Assembly (NCBI GenBank): GCA_963942565.1
Contig: OZ012690.1
Coordinates: 5,137,416 to 5,201,415, forward strand
Length of the DNA stretch: 64,000 nt
Direction: 5' to 3'
Source of the DNA: Maea johnstoni
Taxonomy: Eukaryota > Annelida > Polychaeta > Spionida > Magelonidae
The translations under genes were made by a program, and so were the position numbers. Below are positions 1 through 11,057 of this stretch, piece after piece. A model generated the notes under the pieces. It worked only from the letters and a program-made list of their open reading frames with translations, was not told where the DNA came from and did not search any database. How positions within the stretch are numbered: position 1 is the stretch's first letter; each line of letters starts with the position of its first letter.

Positions 1-657
1 CCCCCCTATTTTTCGCGGAAGTTGGGGGACCAGCAAGCGCCAAAGGTCGTCTCCTTATGTTAAATCTCCCCCCAGAAGTAACCAAAAACATACCTTTCCT
101 CTTGTCGTGTCTGCAAACCAGCGCTGAATTCCGCCATTTCAGTAATCCCTTCGCGCTCTCACTGTTCATTTTCGCTGCTTGATCATACTATTGACCAATT
201 AACGATCTTTTCACGTGCGGATTATTGCGCTAAACATCTAAGCTAACTGAACAGCAGGAGCGCAAAGGTGCAATAACAGCCAATACTCTCCGATCAGCAA
301 TCATAGAGGTGTGTGGTAAAACGGAAGATCGCCAACACCCCTACTTCAGAATAATTTCCCAACCTCTACCCGCACCATGCGCTTAATCGGAAGAATACGG
401 AACCATACATTGGTTTAGGTCTGAGAGTTGTCTGTGAAAAATAGACTATTACCTCACACAGCCATTACAAGATAAACTTACTCTGATACAATGTTTATAC
501 ATGAATATTGAAAACACTGGGCACTTTTCATTCTGGAAAATCACTTATCACTTTTATAACTTATTTTGTACCACTTGAGTGATATACCGAATATGTAAAA
601 GGTACATCAGGGTTGTTTTGTTACTTGGTACTTGGTATAAATGGGTTAACTTCAATG

Positions 658-958
658 ATAAAAACATTCTTCTTGGTTTGATTCCGTCCACAATTTACCC
701 ATATGCTGCTGTTGGCTAATTTGCCAATATGAAATGATGCTAAAAAACCTGAAAAATGAATTAAACCCTGGCACATGGGTACTCATCTGAGAGAACTCAG
801 TGAGACCTTTCCAAAGAATACCAACATGATAGGGTTTCAAAAGTTTTCTAAACTCTTTGGGTCCTTGTGTTTTGGAAGAAAGTAGCCTCAGCATTGGAAG
901 GGCCAAATTCTATTATAAAAACATTCTTGTTGGTTCGAATCCGTCCACAATTTACCCA
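658..958. repeat. Pair of 44 bp direct repeats
   Basis: A segment at about 658-701 recurs at about 915-958 with a few differences; both contain CCGTCCACAATTTACCCA. The 210 bp between them is unique. No function seen; it may mark the ends of an old insertion or a short duplication. Confidence 0.6.
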
Positions 959-1185
959 CTCAATGTAGGTATTTCAATTAGTGTGTGTATGCACTAAACA
1001 TTACTCTCTTTGACACAGTAGGTTTGACTTGTTTAGCTACAGCTGTTCAGGATATCATCTCTAAGTTATGAATACATCTGAAAAGATCAGTGTGGAGCTT
1101 AGATGAATAAAAACAAGTGGATATGAAAAACAGGCGGTCAATCTGAACAGGCTGGCTGCGGCGAATAGCCCGTTAGTCGTGTTCT

Positions 1186-1285
1186 GGGCATGTTGGTGCG
1201 CAGCTTTCTCTGTCATGTAAACGATACAAGAATCCTCATTGTTTTTTTTCTCCTAGTGATGTCACACTGAGGCCAGATTCAAGAC
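1186..1285 (+). repeat. Diverged dispersed repeat, mate at about 2101-2210
   Basis: This segment and the one near 2101-2210 share an ordered series of blocks: TTTCTCT, ATGTAAAC, a T-rich stretch, then CTAGTGA followed by TCACACTGAGG and AGATT. The divergence suggests two old copies of one interspersed element in the same orientation, about 900 bp apart. No coding capacity. Confidence 0.45.
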
Positions 1286-2276
1286 TCCAGGATAGCCAGG
1301 TCTTTACTAAAGCGCATGTAGTAATTGGTCTCTCGCTACATATTCATTCTTTTATTCATCCAAGGTTTCATGTTCTTTGACATAGGAGGGGAAGACCAGA
1401 GGAAGTTAATCTCAAAACAGTCACCCACCCTCTAAATACTAATTTTTCTTAGACACTAAATTCTTGTCCAATTTTTAATAAGAAAAAATTGACTTAAGGA
1501 AAATGAAAAAATATGTGTGACTGTATTAGGAATAGGTTCATTCTTACATTAGTTTGAACCAAAATTGTACCATTTCATCTACTTAAGGCTTCCTAGGAAT
1601 TTCTGGAAATAACTACTAAACTATAAAACTGTCAGTAAAAACACTTCGGCTGTACAACTGTAGAATTGAATCAAGATTTACTTATATACCCTAACTTGAA
1701 TATACCGGTAGTATATATTGGACAGGCTTGTCCATTTGCAAGTTTCAGCATACAAAAATACAGTTTTAAGATAACTGTTATATCTCCTTGTGAAACAAAT
1801 TTATTTATTTGTTGAAATAAAATGAAAATGTATGCCGTAAGACCACTTAAATTGTCTACTTAAATTTGGACTGTAATGCTTGATGTTTGTATATATTTGT
1901 TCAAATGAATTGAATTGTGAGCAAGCGTTGCTTCAAATAAAAGTGTGAAGAAAATGAGGAAATAAGTTGTTATAATCTCTCTCCCTCTCCCCCTCACACC
2001 TTCCCAAAACAATGAATGTCACTGGTTAGGTAACCAGCAGATCTTGCTCAGCAGCCTCGGCACGACTCCCAGCCCAGGTATTGGCAAGAACCACTCAAGA
2101 GGTGCATTCTGCGCATGTGAATGAGCAACTTTCTCTATGATGTAAACAAATATGGGTGCCCTCAGTGGTCTGTTTTCTAGTGACTTCACACTGAGGTGAG
2201 ATTAGGCATGTCCAGAGCTTTATAATGGGCCTATGGTAGCTGGTCTGTGGCGACCAATCTATGTTCTCTCCAGCTC

Positions 2277-2468
2277 AGGGCTATTCCATTTGAATGTACA
2301 TGGGGGGGGGGGGGGGGGGGGGGGGAACGCTCACCTATTAAAAAATCATGGGGGAGGGGGTCAAGATGAAATAATCGGGGGTTTACATGAAAAAAAAATT
2401 ATGGGGGGGGTCCGAAATTGTGAGCGTTCCACCCCCCCCCCCCATGTACATTCAAATGGAATAGCCCT
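2277..2468. mobile_element. Foldback MITE with poly-G/poly-C arms
   Basis: Inverted arms 2277-2334 and 2420-2468 begin AGGGCTATTCCATTTGAATG and end in the complementary sequence; each arm carries a G or C run and a GGAACGCTCAC block. Only about 85 bp of G-rich sequence lies between them, with no coding capacity. This is the form of a non-autonomous DNA transposon that would extrude a hairpin. I see no clear target-site duplication. Superfamily not assigned. Confidence 0.7.
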
Positions 2469-3165
2469 AAGCCGAAACAAACCTATCATGCACTAATAGC
2501 AATGATTGTGACGCTTTCTCTAGATAAAACCTAACAAAAATATCAGTCTGATCTTTGGCTCACCTTCTAATCATATATGGCATATAAAACCACAGTTTTT
2601 AATCAATCAAATTAACTTCAATAAGAATGTATGACAGGATATAAGTATATGAGTACCCTTAATTTGCAAAGAATAAGTGCCACAAATCTAAAGTAAAATC
2701 TAAAAAATTGGCTAAAGATGTTCATTCATGTAAAAAATATTTATAAGTTATGATATTTTCTAGAGAATACATAGACAGAAAGCAAGGTTGTTGCTGCCAC
2801 CAAGTACTTTTTACTGAATGTGCCCCAGAAATGTTTCTTAGCCCCCCATTTTGACCCCCCCCCCCCCCCCTAACTACTTGAACAGAGATATGTGTAGGTA
2901 CAAATTGAAGTTGACTATGCATCACAAACATTGTAAGTGATCACATCTTTATCAATTCCCTGTTTCATTGACATCGAATATTATTTTTGAAAGGTATATA
3001 ATGAACATAGTCGAGAAGTACCCCTTGGAGGAAGGTGGCGCCACCTGTAGCATGACCTTTCATCAGACGGATATATATGAATCTGTGAATATAATCCAAT
3101 GTCTGTGAAACTTCCAATATGTATTTTAGATAATAAAGTATGAAGGCCTTCCTTCAGTGCCTGTT

Positions 3166-3300
3166 ATGATAATAATAATAATAATAATCATAATAATAAT
3201 AATAATAATAACAATGATAAAGGAAATAATGATAATAGTAATAATAATAATAATAATAATCTTTATTTAAAGAGGGTAACTCTGTCCAATGGTAAGTGAA
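3166..3300 (-). mobile_element. Probable retroposon 3' end with (ATT)n tail, minus strand
   Basis: An imperfect TAA/AAT repeat at 3166-3261 is followed by TCTTTATTTAAAGAGGGTAA. Read on the minus strand this is a unique stretch, a TTTAAATAAAGA polyadenylation-like motif, then (ATT)n. Many SINE and LINE tails end in a trinucleotide repeat in this way. The body is too short to classify. Confidence 0.35.
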
Positions 3301-3468
3301 AGAGCTAATAGTGAGGAGGTTGCATTTTGAGTACCATAGCTGTGGTTTAGGAAGAAGTCAAGGATCTTGAGAAAATAAAAAGTATCTGCCTATGAGGTCT
3401 AGATTCGTTTTTCAAATGTGTTATATTTAAAGGCATAGTACGGTACTAGTATTCGACAAAACTTTGAA

Positions 3469-3822
3469 AAATACCCAACATAAAGAAATCCACGAAACTT
3501 TGCATAAGCTACCATTGTCAGATCATCTTTGGAAATCCGAGATAAAAAGGGGGGCTACCTGTCATCCCGCCCATTTAGGTTGCGCTAAATTTGGCCCTAA
3601 ATTTGCCAATTTCACGTCTAAAAGTCCATTTAGAATTTTATCAAACCTTGCATATGCTTTCATTGTCAGGACCCCTTTGAATATCTGAAATAAAAAAGGG
3701 GGGTCACCAGTCATGCCATCCCTACAGGTGGCGCTCCCAAAGCAGCAACTGGATTTTCAAAAGGGATTTTGACAGTGATAGCTTATGCAAAGTTTCATGG
3801 AATTCTTAATGTGGGGGTATTT
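3469..3822. mobile_element. Foldback element with diverged 54 bp arms
   Basis: The arm at 3469-3521 matches the reverse complement of 3769-3822 at roughly four bases in five, including TTTGCATAAGCTA. Inside, a second block (about 3640-3715) repeats the left half in direct orientation, with the shared motif AAAAAGGGGGG. The nested direct and inverted structure is typical of an old foldback or MITE-like element; no open frame of interest. Confidence 0.5.
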
Positions 3823-4308
3823 TTCAAATGGATTTTAAGTTTAAGATGTCACTTTCAACTTGTAGAATAGCGTGCTATGACTTTAAATTTGTGATGCACT
3901 GCTTTATGTGAAAACTAATAGTAGAAAACTCAAATATTTCCCCCTGAACTCCCTCTTCCCACCCAGCGGTCAGTTAAGAAGGAGGCGAGTGCCAGATGGA
4001 AATCTTATCTGAGAGTATTCAAATTAATACGTTTTCGTCTTTTGGACGATGGATTTAAGTGTGTTAACAATCCGCCAAACCTCACGTATTTACATACAAG
4101 AACTTTGGCTATAGGGTGTGTACGTTTTTCTGTTGATCTTCAACAGAGAGACTCCGTGTTGCGTATTGGTATATTCGATATCACTGCTCGGTGCACTGAG
4201 CCAATATGAGGTAAACTGTCTTACCCTCGCCTATGCTATCATAGTATAATATACTTTTCCCTTATAGACTGAACACAGGAACTTGCTCCAGGTCAGTTAA
4301 TTACTAGT

Positions 4309-4663
<355 letters not shown>

Positions 4664-4673
4664 AAAGTATATA

Positions 4674-4678
4674 TTATA

Positions 4679-4728
<50 letters not shown>

Positions 4729-4765
4729 CTTTTATTTGCTGTTACAGGGTTACAAAAGGTGTACA
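4674..4765 (-). repeat. (TAG)n tract and adjoining retroposon-like tail
   Basis: A TAG/GTA trinucleotide run (about 4679-4729) is followed by TACTTTTATTTGCTGTTACA. On the minus strand this reads as unique sequence, an AAATAAAA signal-like motif, then (CTA)n: the same layout as the (ATT)n tail near 3166, so possibly a second retroposon 3' end. Confidence 0.5.
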
Positions 4766-5040
4766 TATACTTATACTTTATAAACAAACATAAATGAACA
4801 AAACACAACAAAAAAAGGAAAGGAACATAGGGTAAACAGAAAATAAGGGAACTAAAGCCATCTATGAGGTTATACATAAATTTGTATTTCGCCCCTGGTT
4901 TCATCAGAAATGCTGATGCCTCCAGTATACCTCACAAATGGTTTATTCAAAGTCATTTTACTTGTTCTGATTACCAGATCCATTATGGTATGGGCCTTAA
5001 GGTAGCTCACACCTTTATTAACTTAATGTAGCGTGCAAGC

Positions 5041-5131
5041 TAAAAGACCAGGTATTATATATACCTGGTACTATAAGGACCAGGTATTATATATACTTGA
5101 TAGTAATTTTCTGGAGTATATATATGTATGA

Positions 5132-5224
<93 letters not shown>

Positions 5225-5236
5225 TTATATATATAA
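5041..5236. repeat. Short direct repeats and second (TA)n tract
   Basis: ACCAGGTATTATATATACTTG-like units occur in direct repeat near 5047-5102, followed by a TA run at about 5135-5236. No gene seen. Confidence 0.85.
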
Positions 5237-5414
5237 ACACACAAATTCTCAACGATTCTATGACTGCTACAAATTATTTGTGGCCAGAGGACTAACTGTT
5301 TTGACCGATGAGGCCAAAGAATCGAACCATAGGGCCAAAGGACCAAAGTCTACCAGCATGGTCCTTTTGCCCCATGTATGGGGACAAAGGATCCAGTGAG
5401 ATGACTTGTACAAT

Positions 5415-5442
5415 TACTACTACTACTACTACTACTACTACA

Positions 5443-5494
<52 letters not shown>
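5415..5494. repeat. (TAC)n trinucleotide tract
   Basis: About 25 TAC/ACT repeats. This is the complement of the TAG run at 4679, so the two tracts form an inverted pair about 700 bp apart. Poly-Thr, poly-Val and poly-Ser frames here are repeat artefacts. Confidence 0.95.
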
Positions 5495-5616
5495 ATGACA
5501 AATCCCTTCATAAAAGACGTTTCCCTTAGTAAGGGTATATTGCAAGTATAGGTGCAATTAGGTCTGAAGTCTGGAATTGCGCCGATAGTTGATAACAAGT
5601 GTCATCGTCGAGATCA

Positions 5617-5827
5617 GTAGACTCTAAATCCCCGCAGATGTCAGGAATCGACGCCATGGAAACTTAGAATACCCTACGTAGGTTTAGGGTTAGGGTTGGA
5701 TAACCCTAGCCCTAACCCTGGACCTGATTCCAAGCCCTAACCCTAAACCTACACCTAGGTAGGGTATTCCAAGATCACAAGTTTCCATGGCGTCGATTTC
5801 TGACATGTGTGGGGATTTAGAGTCTAC
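5617..5827. mobile_element. Foldback element with telomere-like motifs in its arms
   Basis: Arms of about 49 bp (5617-5667 and 5779-5827), beginning GTAGACTCTAAATCCCC, are near-perfect reverse complements with few mismatches. Pairing resumes inside the arms with TTTAGGGTTAGGG at 5683 against CCCTAACCCTAAA at 5735. The whole 211 bp folds into one long hairpin. Non-coding; a MITE or foldback transposon is the simplest reading. No target-site duplication identified. Confidence 0.7.
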
Positions 5828-6014
5828 CTCACAATGACGCCTCGTTTCACCTCTTAACACCAGATGTCGTTGGTAGCGAAATAAACAATTTCACTCTTTG
5901 TATTCTGATTGGCTAAGAGATGTAAGGGTATGGCATGTGAGGTTCGGGGTATTCGCGCGGTCATTTCTGACCAGGTATCCGTGGGTTGCAGAACAGGTAA
6001 GGACGACACGTCGG

Positions 6015-6072
6015 GGATAACGCCTAGTATTTGTCCTTCACAAATTTCTCCGTCGGTGCCAAATTTCTTATA
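6015..6072 (+). mobile_element. Possible relic terminus related to the 6823-9140 transposon
   Basis: CAAATTTCTCCGTCGGTG at about 6040 also occurs inside both terminal inverted repeats of the large transposon downstream (near 6924 and 9031), and the sequence just before it (GTCGGGG...) roughly follows the same order. It looks like a fragment of an older relative. Confidence 0.35.
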
Positions 6073-6392
6073 GTTCCTCTAGAAAGTTTTGTCTGCTACT
6101 CGCATGTTTTTCAAAATAAAGTGAAAGTTCACAAAATATTTGAAGAAGAGTTGTTACTTGCCTTCTGATTAAAAATTCTCCTTCAAATGTTTTTACTATT
6201 TGTTCGAGGTACTGGTCTCCTGTCTTGTTAGGGTTCAGTTTAACGTGTCAAAACTGTTCATCATTTAAAAGGGGTTGGCAAGAGTTGTAAGATGTTTGTC
6301 AACCTCTGCCTTACAAAGAGATATTGAATAGAAAAGGTCTTGCATGACTATATAGAACACCATGCATGTCTTCCCTTTGTTAAATCTTGCAG

Positions 6393-6611
6393 AGCTGCGA
6401 AGAAGCGTCGTAACCAGCAGCCAGACCCTAAGGAGTGCAAGAAGGGCGGACAGAAGAGCGGAGGGACCGCAGAGAGGGCGGGACAGAAATCCCAGGGGGG
6501 ACCCAAGCCGCACGAGAGCGACCACGCCGGCGGGGTCATCAAGGCCTCGTCCGTGGCTGACCGGCCAGAGTCTCACATGACCGCACGCAGCGACCACGAG
6601 GAGGAGGGAAA
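6393..6611 (+). CDS. HYDIN: HYDIN exon E1: basic, low-complexity linker
   Basis: The acceptor TTAAATCTTGCAG is followed by an open frame entered at the third base of a codon and leaving two bases into a codon at a GTAAGT donor. It encodes about 72 residues rich in Lys, Glu, Gln and Gly (AAKKRRNQQPDPKECKKGGQ at its start), with no recognisable domain. It joins E2 exactly in frame (AA|G), continuing a Lys/Glu-rich run. In HYDIN such charged linkers separate ASH-domain blocks. Assignment to HYDIN rests on its joining, in phase, to the recognisable exons downstream. Earlier HYDIN exons, including the adenylate-kinase-like domain known in the family, are not seen upstream in the window. Confidence 0.7.
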
Positions 6612-6813
6612 GTAAGTAAAACGTCTACGGCTTGAAATCATGCTTACACTCACACTTGGAAAAACATCTCTCACACTCTCAAGGGATCAGAGGTATACGT
6701 TCTTATAATCTGTGGGCTATAGAATCCTGTATTTGACTTAGTTGATTGAAAAAAAAGAGATTTTGTTATAATTATCACTATCATCATCAATTTATTGTTA
6801 TTATAAAATGTAA
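6612..6813 (+). other. HYDIN intron 1, 5' part
   Basis: Starts with the GTAAGT donor of E1. AT-rich and unique, up to the target-site duplication of the transposon that occupies most of this intron. Confidence 0.6.
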
Positions 6814-6980
6814 CCACACTGTTAGCCGGGGCCGACTCTAATACTCATTTTATATATTGACGTTATTGGTATTAGAGTCGGGGGAAGCCCGTATACCCTA
6901 CAATGTTATTTTTCAATCTTCCCAAATTTCTCCGTCGGTGTCAAAGTTACCTCATACCTGACTGCACTAGGATGACTAAT

Positions 6981-7381
6981 ATGATCTAGCAATGCGTGCC
7001 GCTAACTTCGTGTGTCGGTAAAATCACTGTTAACGGAATGGTAGTCCAAAGATTTCTTGAGAAGATTTGTTTATCAAATGGTCACCACCATCTTGCCGAG
7101 TTTGCGAGAGGTCAGAGCGAGATTTAATCAAAGAGCGACTTCTATTTGTAATTCGGCACATGCCGCCTATTGTTTATGAAAATGGTCTTGGGCCTGCCGT
7201 ATGTGCCGAATTACAAATAGAAGTCGCTCTTTGATTAAATCTCGCTCTGACCTCTCGCAAACTCGGCAAGATGGTGGTGACCATTTGATAAACAAATCTT
7301 CTCAAGAAATCTTTGGACTACCATTCCGTTAACAGTGATTTTACCGACACACGAAGTTAGCGGCACGCATTGCTAGATCAT
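6981..7381. repeat. Perfect-looking 181 bp-arm palindrome inside the transposon
   Basis: Arms 6981-7161 and 7201-7381 are reverse complements without a mismatch that I can find, around a 39 bp loop (7162-7200). Transcribed, it would give a 181 bp double-stranded RNA hairpin. It abuts the left terminal inverted repeat directly. It may be part of the element's family structure or a nested foldback insertion. Confidence 0.9.
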
Positions 7382-8982
7382 AATATGATGAGAAAGCAAA
7401 GCTTTAAATGCTCGCGCAGCTCGATGATATTTCTGCATTCCCCTTCAAATGCAGTCACAAAGTGTTTGTTATTGTTATCCGTGACGTCATTCCTTACTTA
7501 AACTTCGCTGAAACATATTGGAAGCCCCTTCATATGAGCTTCATATTTGTGCAATAACCACACACAGTATGCGTAGCGATTGACCGAAAATATGGCATAA
7601 AATTACTACGACTTCAACCTGTTGCAAGATCGTCATTTCACGACAGATTTCATCTAGAATTAAGAGACATGTAGAATTATTTGTGGCGGTTGTAGCAATT
7701 TAAACTGCATTGAAATCGATTCACGGAAAGATGAGTAAAGTCAATTTTACCGTGAACATCGAAGTTACGACTTTGGAATACGCGGAATTCCATCGTAACA
7801 TGACGTCATTTCAATACGTCAGCATTTGTCGCACGTGAGCATGTATGTTTCAGTTGTTGCATAGTTCGGCGTGTGTTGCACGATAGTCGGCGACCAAGAC
7901 GCTATTTTGACACAATTTAAAGGAAACAATCCAAATTTATTATTTGATTAAGAAATATTTAAAACATGAAACGATCTGGCGGCAAAATGTGCTCTTAAAG
8001 CAAAAAGTTATGCTCATTTTTCCGAGGTAATCGAGCGAGCGAGCCCGACGAGAGACGAACAGACAGACGTCAACACCAAAAATCCTGCCTCAGTGTGTAT
8101 CCTGCCATTACACTATATATATACCGTAAATGCTCGCTACGCTGAGCCGGCCTTCGGCCGACTCACTACGCGAGCTAATATGATGAGAAAGCAAAGCTTT
8201 AAATGCTCGCGCAGCTCGATGATATTTCTGCATTCCCCTTCAAATGCAGTCACAAAGTGTTTGTTATTGTTATCCGTGACGTCATTCCTTACTTAAACTT
8301 CGCTGAAACATATTGGAAGCCCCTTCATATTATTATTAATGAGCTTCATATTTGTGCAATAACCACACACAGTATGCGTAGCGATTGACCGGAAATATGG
8401 CATAAAAATTACTACGACTTCAACCTGTTGCAAAATCGTCATTTCACGACAGATTTCATCTAGAATTAAGAGACATGTGGAATTATTTGTGGCGGTTGTA
8501 GCAATTTAAACTGCATTGAAATCGATTCACGGAAAGATGAGTAAAGTCATTTTTACCGTGAACATCGAAGTTACGACTTTGGAATACGCGGAATTCCATC
8601 GTAACATGACGTCATTTCAATACGTCAGCATTTGTCTCACGTGAGCATGTATGTTTCAGTTGTTGCATAGTTCGGCGTGTGTTGCACGATAGTCGGCGAC
8701 CAAGACGCTATTTTGACACAATTTAAAGGAAACAATCCAAATTTATTATTTGATTAAGAAATATTTAAAACATGAAACGATCTGGCGGCAAAATGTGCTC
8801 TTAAAGCAAAAAGTTATGCTCATTTTTCCGAGGTAATCGAGCGAGCGAGCCCGACGAGAGACGAACAGACAGACGTCAACACCAAAAAACCTGCCTCAGT
8901 GTGTACCCTGCCATTACATTATATATATACCGTAAATGCTCGCTACGCTGAGCCGGCCTTCGGCCGACTCACTACGCGAGCT
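7382..8982. repeat. Two tandem copies of an approximately 800 bp block inside the transposon
   Basis: Copy 1 (7382-8176, 795 bp) and copy 2 (8177-8982, 806 bp) start AATATGATGAGAAAGC and end GCGAGCT. They differ at scattered positions and by an 11 bp insertion near 8330. Each holds two TGACGTCA palindromes, a CACGTGAG motif, an ATCGAGCGAGCGAGC run and a GAGCCGGCCTTCGGCCGACTC-type GC hairpin near its end. No open frame of interest. Confidence 0.88.
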
Positions 8983-9149
8983 ATTAGTCATCCTAGTGCA
9001 GTCAGGTATGAGGTAACTTTGACACCGACGGAGAAATTTGGGAAGATTGAAAAATAACATTGTAGGGTATACGGGCTTCCCCCGACTCTAATACCAATGA
9101 CGTCAATATATAAAATGAGTATTAGAGTCGGCCCCGGCTACCACACTGT

Positions 9150-9519
9150 ATACATTATTATTGGCTCTGTGTAACATGCAATTTCAATATATGTCAACAC
9201 TATGTCTTAGCATAGCCGTGGTGCTCGGCAAGCAGGAAAATAAACAAAAAAGGCCTGTTTCCTTTTTTTAGGCTTCCAAAAATAAAAAAAACAACTATTA
9301 TCATCCTTATCATCAATATCATTGTCATAATAATAATCATCATCATATTATTGTCATTATCATCACTATCATTAACACAATGATGATTATCATATCATAT
9401 CATATCAACATTATGATCATGATCATGATCATGATCATCTTCATCATGCAGATCATTATTACATGTCTGTCTTCCAAGTATCACTAACCTCTTTCCCCCT
9501 GTCTGTCCTGCTCACACAG
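9150..9519 (+). other. HYDIN intron 1, 3' part with ATC/ATT simple repeats
   Basis: Contains an imperfect (ATC/ATT)n stretch at about 9290-9450, including a palindromic GATCAT repeat near 9412-9438, then a pyrimidine-rich acceptor ending CACACAG. Confidence 0.75.
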
Positions 9520-9651
9520 GAAGAAGGAGAAGAAGCCAGGCAAGGAAGGCAAGCGCCCCATCTCCAATGAGAAGAAAGACGACGCCCCGCCCGCCCCAGA
9601 GGAGCCCAAGAATGACCCCATCAAGGAGGCTGAGGTCCTGCTCATGCAGAA
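9520..9651 (+). CDS. HYDIN: HYDIN exon E2: Lys/Glu-rich linker
   Basis: Acceptor CTCACACAG, donor GTGAGT. Joined to E1 it encodes about 44 residues that begin KKKEKKPGKEGKRPISNEKK and end IKEAEVLLMQK. The acidic/basic low-complexity start gives way to a more regular, probably helical end. The exon starts at the third base of a codon and ends two bases in, matching E1 and E3. No enzymatic motif. Neighbour context and perfect phase with E3 support the call. Confidence 0.75.
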
Positions 9652-10083
9652 GTGAGTCACTTGATCGATATACTGCGGCAGTTTTAATAATACATATTTT
9701 GCCCACCCCCTATCTGCAAAATGGCACACAAGTCCATCCTTATATCTAAGAAGAATTTCCCAATTAAAATACTACTTTTACTGATCAGGCCCATAACAGC
9801 TCTGAGGGGGGTCTGGTTAGAAAATTATTGAAGTAGAATTATTCTTTAAAACTCAACATACAATATTCTTACATATTTTATGAATGAATTCATGTTTCAT
9901 TTCTGAATTCTTTCTAAAAGAATTCTGCAGGCAAACAACAATTTACAAATTGAGCTGTAAGCGCAATTCAGGAAACTGAAAGATTATCATCATTTTACTA
10001 TTTTTTTCTGTTTGTGGACAAGTTGAAAAATGAAATTAAAAGCTATTGAAAAAAAAATGTAGTTTTTTTTATTTTCCAATTAG
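9652..10083 (+). other. HYDIN intron 2
   Basis: AT-rich, unique, 432 bp, no further feature noticed; ends in a T-rich acceptor TTTTCCAATTAG. Confidence 0.7.
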
Positions 10084-10330
10084 GTTCAAGGCATTTGAGG
10101 TATCCCAAAAAGAAATTAACGACCTGATAGATTTCTGGGACCGGACGACGAACACGACTCGCCGTCCCCCGTCTCCCTCCGACAAATCAGAGCTGGCGGA
10201 CGACCTACATCCCCCTTCTGGCCGCAAGACCAAGGGCAAGGGGAAACAGGAGCGCGAGAAGGAGGAGGAGAAAGAGAAGGAGGCCAGACTCCACGAGGAG
10301 AAACTCAAGGAAATGGAGAAAGAAAAAAGG
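10084..10330 (+). CDS. HYDIN: HYDIN exon E3: conserved FWDR segment and coiled-coil-like linker
   Basis: Acceptor CCAATTAG, donor AGG|GTAAGG; 82 whole codons after completing the codon split with E2. It begins RFKAFEVSQKEINDLIDFWD, which resembles the vertebrate HYDIN stretch ending in a CWDR-type motif. It then has a Pro/Ser-rich piece and a long KEREKEEEKEKEARLHEEK-type charged helix, likely coiled coil. This follows the adenylate-kinase-like region in known HYDINs and links it to the next ASH block. I compared with family sequences from memory only. Confidence 0.82.

Positions 10331-11057
<727 letters not shown>

Larger units (their letters stand above)
1..2276. other. Upstream non-coding region, no exon recognised
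   Basis: No convincing exon on either strand. Open frames here are short and lack splice signals or recognisable protein. The stretch is AT-rich with scattered diverged repeats listed separately. It is either intron of the HYDIN gene beginning downstream (the first exon seen enters in mid-codon) or sequence outside the gene; I infer intron because HYDIN has many exons before this point in other animals. Confidence 0.5.
6814..9149. mobile_element. Composite non-autonomous DNA transposon, Mutator-like by target-site length
   Basis: A 9 bp target duplication CCACACTGT (6814-6822 and 9141-9149) flanks a 2318 bp element with terminal inverted repeats of 158 bp (6823-6980 and 8983-9140) that differ at one base by eye. 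Each terminus begins TAGCCGGGGCCGACTC and contains a small internal hairpin (CCGACTCTAATAC against GTATTAGAGTCGG). The interior holds a 401 bp palindrome and two tandem copies of an 800 bp block, with no transposase frame. A 9 bp duplication with long inverted repeats fits Mutator-like elements; Merlin (8-9 bp) is possible. It must have been mobilised by an enzyme encoded elsewhere. It sits in HYDIN intron 1 and does not touch exons. The nearly identical inverted repeats and intact target duplication imply a young insertion. Confidence 0.88.

Noticed and set aside
5292-5598. Poly-Val, poly-Thr and poly-Ser open frames
   Set aside because: Produced by the (TAC)n tract in different frames.
5683-5750. 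True telomere
   Set aside because: Only about two TTAGGG-like units per side, facing each other in a hairpin, far from any sequence end.
6340-6392. Start of translation at an ATG before E1
   Set aside because: The frame upstream of 6393 is intron ending in a good TTGCAG acceptor; E1 starts in mid-codon, so it is an internal exon.
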